From positions 290,402-354,401 of the forward strand of contig NZ_PKUQ01000022.1 in assembly GCF_002866925.1 (NCBI RefSeq): a DNA stretch of 64,000 nt. The letters are read 5' to 3'. Source of the stretch: Cohaesibacter celericrescens (GTDB lineage: Bacteria > Pseudomonadota > Alphaproteobacteria > Rhizobiales > Cohaesibacteraceae). The notes beneath the pieces were generated by a model, which saw only the letters and a program-made list of their open reading frames with translations, had not been told where the DNA came from and searched no databases. Shown piece after piece: positions 62,868 to 64,000 of the stretch (its first letter is position 1; each line of letters starts with the position of its first letter). The translations under genes were made by a program, and so were the position numbers.

Positions 62868-63380
62868 TCAAGCATTGCTCTCGTCAGATAATATTTTCTT
62901 GAGGCGGCTTCGTTCTTCGTCACTAAGGGTTTCGGAGCCGGCCTCTTTGGCTTTGTCTGCCACTTGCTTGTTTTTGCGATAAAGGCGGAAAATACCAAAA
63001 ATGCCAAGTATCAAAACAAGCGGACCAAAGCTCCACAATATCAAATTCTTTGACGAAAATGTCGGTTTGAGCAGCACGAATTCACCGTACCGACTAACGA
63101 GAAAGCTTTTGGCCTCTGCGTCCGTATCCCCCGCCACCAAACGCTCTCGCACAAGAATTCGCAAATCTTTAGCCAGTGGCGCATCAGAATCATCGATCGA
63201 CTGGTTCTGACAGACCAAGCAGCGCAGCCCTGTTGAAATTTCTCTGGCTCTTGCTTCCAGCGCAGGGTCATCCAAAACCTCATCTGGGTTCACAGCATAA
63301 GCCTGCGATACAGTTAGTGCTGCCGCAAACATCAAAAAAACTGCAATCAAGAAACGAGGCAACCACATCGATTTCATCAT
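62868..63380 (-). CDS. ccmH: CcmH/CycL, cytochrome c maturation thiol protein
   Basis: 170 aa from the ATG at 63380, with GGGAA five nt upstream; the ATG at 63377 is nearly as good. It has an N-terminal signal (LPRFLIAVFLMFAAALTVSQAYA), the conserved thiol motif LRCLVCQNQSIDDSDAPLAKDLR, and a C-terminal TM segment (LILWSFGPLVLILGIFGIF) with a charged tail. It reduces the CXXCH of apocytochrome c for heme attachment together with CcmF. It follows ccmF by 33 bp in the cyc/ccm operon. Confidence 0.95.
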   Translation of the reverse strand: MMKSMWLPRFLIAVFLMFAAALTVSQAYAVNPDEVLDDPALEARAREISTGLRCLVCQNQSIDDSDAPLAKDLRILVRERLVAGDTDAEAKSFLVSRYGEFVLLKPTFSSKNLILWSFGPLVLILGIFGIFRLYRKNKQVADKAKEAGSETLSDEERSRLKKILSDESNA

Positions 63381-63413
63381 ATTTGTTCCCAATAAAGTGA
63401 CAAGCCTGTCATC

Positions 63414-64000
63414 CTAAGCCGTGCTCGCGGCATGCTTGGCTCGACCTTTACGAGCTGGTGCACCAATGCGCAGTCTTCGGTCGGTCAAGGAAATACAGCC
63501 ACCCAAGAACATAACAACGGAGCCAAGCCAAATGAATGTCACCCAGGGTTTGTAATATACACGCACGGCAATGCCACCATCTTTTTGCTTGTCACCTAAT
63601 GACATGTAAAGTTGTGTCACGCCCCAATTGGTGTAGATCGCCGTTTCCGTAGTGGGCATATTGCGTGTGGTATAGACCCGTTTAGTTGGATGTAATTCTG
63701 TGACAAACTTATCGTCTCGGGTGATATTGAAAGTACCCGCCAAATCAACATAGTTGAACTCAGCACTTTCCTTAAAGCCCTCAAATTCAAATGTGTAACC
63801 CGATAGGGTTTCTTTATCTCCCGGCTTCATCACAACAATGCTTTCTGTTTGATAGGCACTTGCCACAATCAAACCAAGCACAGTCATTCCAAGACCAAAA
63901 TGTCCGAATGCTGTCCCCCAAACAGTGCGTGGAAGCCCAAGCAAACGTGCCAATGATATTTTGAAGGGTAGCTTAAACAGGCCAATTCGGAGCTGAATTT
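63414..64000 (-). CDS. ccmF: CcmF/CycK, cytochrome c heme lyase subunit (5' end outside window)
   Basis: C-terminal 195 or so residues of CcmF, running off the right edge. Visible are a TM segment (GHFGLGMTVLGLIVASAY), the periplasmic domain that contains GDKETLSGYTFEFEGF, ITRDDKFVTELHPTKRVYTT and the conserved PTTETAIYTNWGVTQLYMSLGD, and a last TM segment (YKPWVTFIWLGSVVMFLGGCISL) followed by a basic tail. CcmF receives heme from CcmE and, with CcmH, ligates it to apocytochrome c. Frame continues upstream through KLPFKISLARLLGLP without a start, confirming truncation by the window. Confidence 0.93.
   Translation of the reverse strand, partial: IQLRIGLFKLPFKISLARLLGLPRTVWGTAFGHFGLGMTVLGLIVASAYQTESIVVMKPGDKETLSGYTFEFEGFKESAEFNYVDLAGTFNITRDDKFVTELHPTKRVYTTRNMPTTETAIYTNWGVTQLYMSLGDKQKDGGIAVRVYYKPWVTFIWLGSVVMFLGGCISLTDRRLRIGAPARKGRAKHAASTA

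Overview
The window looks like chromosomal DNA of an alphaproteobacterium of the Rhizobiales/Hyphomicrobiales, of middling GC content and probably free-living or marine. The evidence is a fused TrpE-TrpG behind a Trp-codon leader peptide; an aglR | aglE-F-G-A-K alpha-glucoside locus in the rhizobial order; a block ccmF-ccmH ... degP, response regulator, histidine kinase, glnE, PleC-like kinase, pepN that I remember from rhizobia; a perfect CtrA-type box in front of the PleC-like gene; and an alphaproteobacterial phn layout. I see no tRNA, rRNA, insertion sequence, prophage or CRISPR array. Almost all genes look intact; the two end genes (phnM, ccmF) are cut by the window.

Positions 1-13.0 kb: a C-P lyase (phosphonate) locus. 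Two minus-strand units are read away from phnF: phnG-H-I-J-K-L plus a hexapeptide acyltransferase, ended by a good terminator, and then phnC-D-E-E, a 2H-phosphoesterase-like gene (DUF1045) and phnM. Both units carry an 18-bp Pho-box-like direct repeat upstream, and the divergent phnF promoter region also carries two PhnF-like dyads, so phosphate starvation and a GntR/HutC repressor probably act together.

Positions 13.0-24.2 kb: a small conserved gene of unknown function; a convergent LuxR response regulator and six-TM hybrid histidine kinase; a Crp/Fnr regulator with DUF4202, a CbiX-type chelatase and a MenA-type prenyltransferase; a PCu(A)C copper chaperone; a BASS-family transporter; and an XRE-cupin regulator divergent from an omega-amino acid:pyruvate aminotransferase.

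Positions 24.2-39.3 kb: the alpha-glucoside operon with a LacI regulator and its palindromic operator, a GH1 beta-glucosidase, an Lrp regulator, an amidase, and trpE(G) behind a complete trpL leader and attenuator.

Positions 39.4-64 kb: two tandem paralogous chemoreceptors; a LuxR-type regulator with an unusual receiver domain and a long, highly structured 5' region; an ScfR/RamB-type regulator with clustered TTTGCAAA sites; aminopeptidase N; a PleC-like PAS histidine kinase; GlnE; an OmpR-type two-component pair; the HtrA/DegP protease; an Hsp70-like protein; a hydrolase-OsmC fusion; and the end of the cytochrome c maturation operon.

The observations I rate highest are the putative switching RNA upstream of the LuxR gene (about 45.05-45.26 kb), the trpL attenuator, the paired Pho/PhnF control of the phn genes, the CtrA box before the PleC homologue, and the Dnr-type box with a mini-ORF resembling the NO-synthase heme motif in front of the Crp/Fnr-DUF4202 unit.
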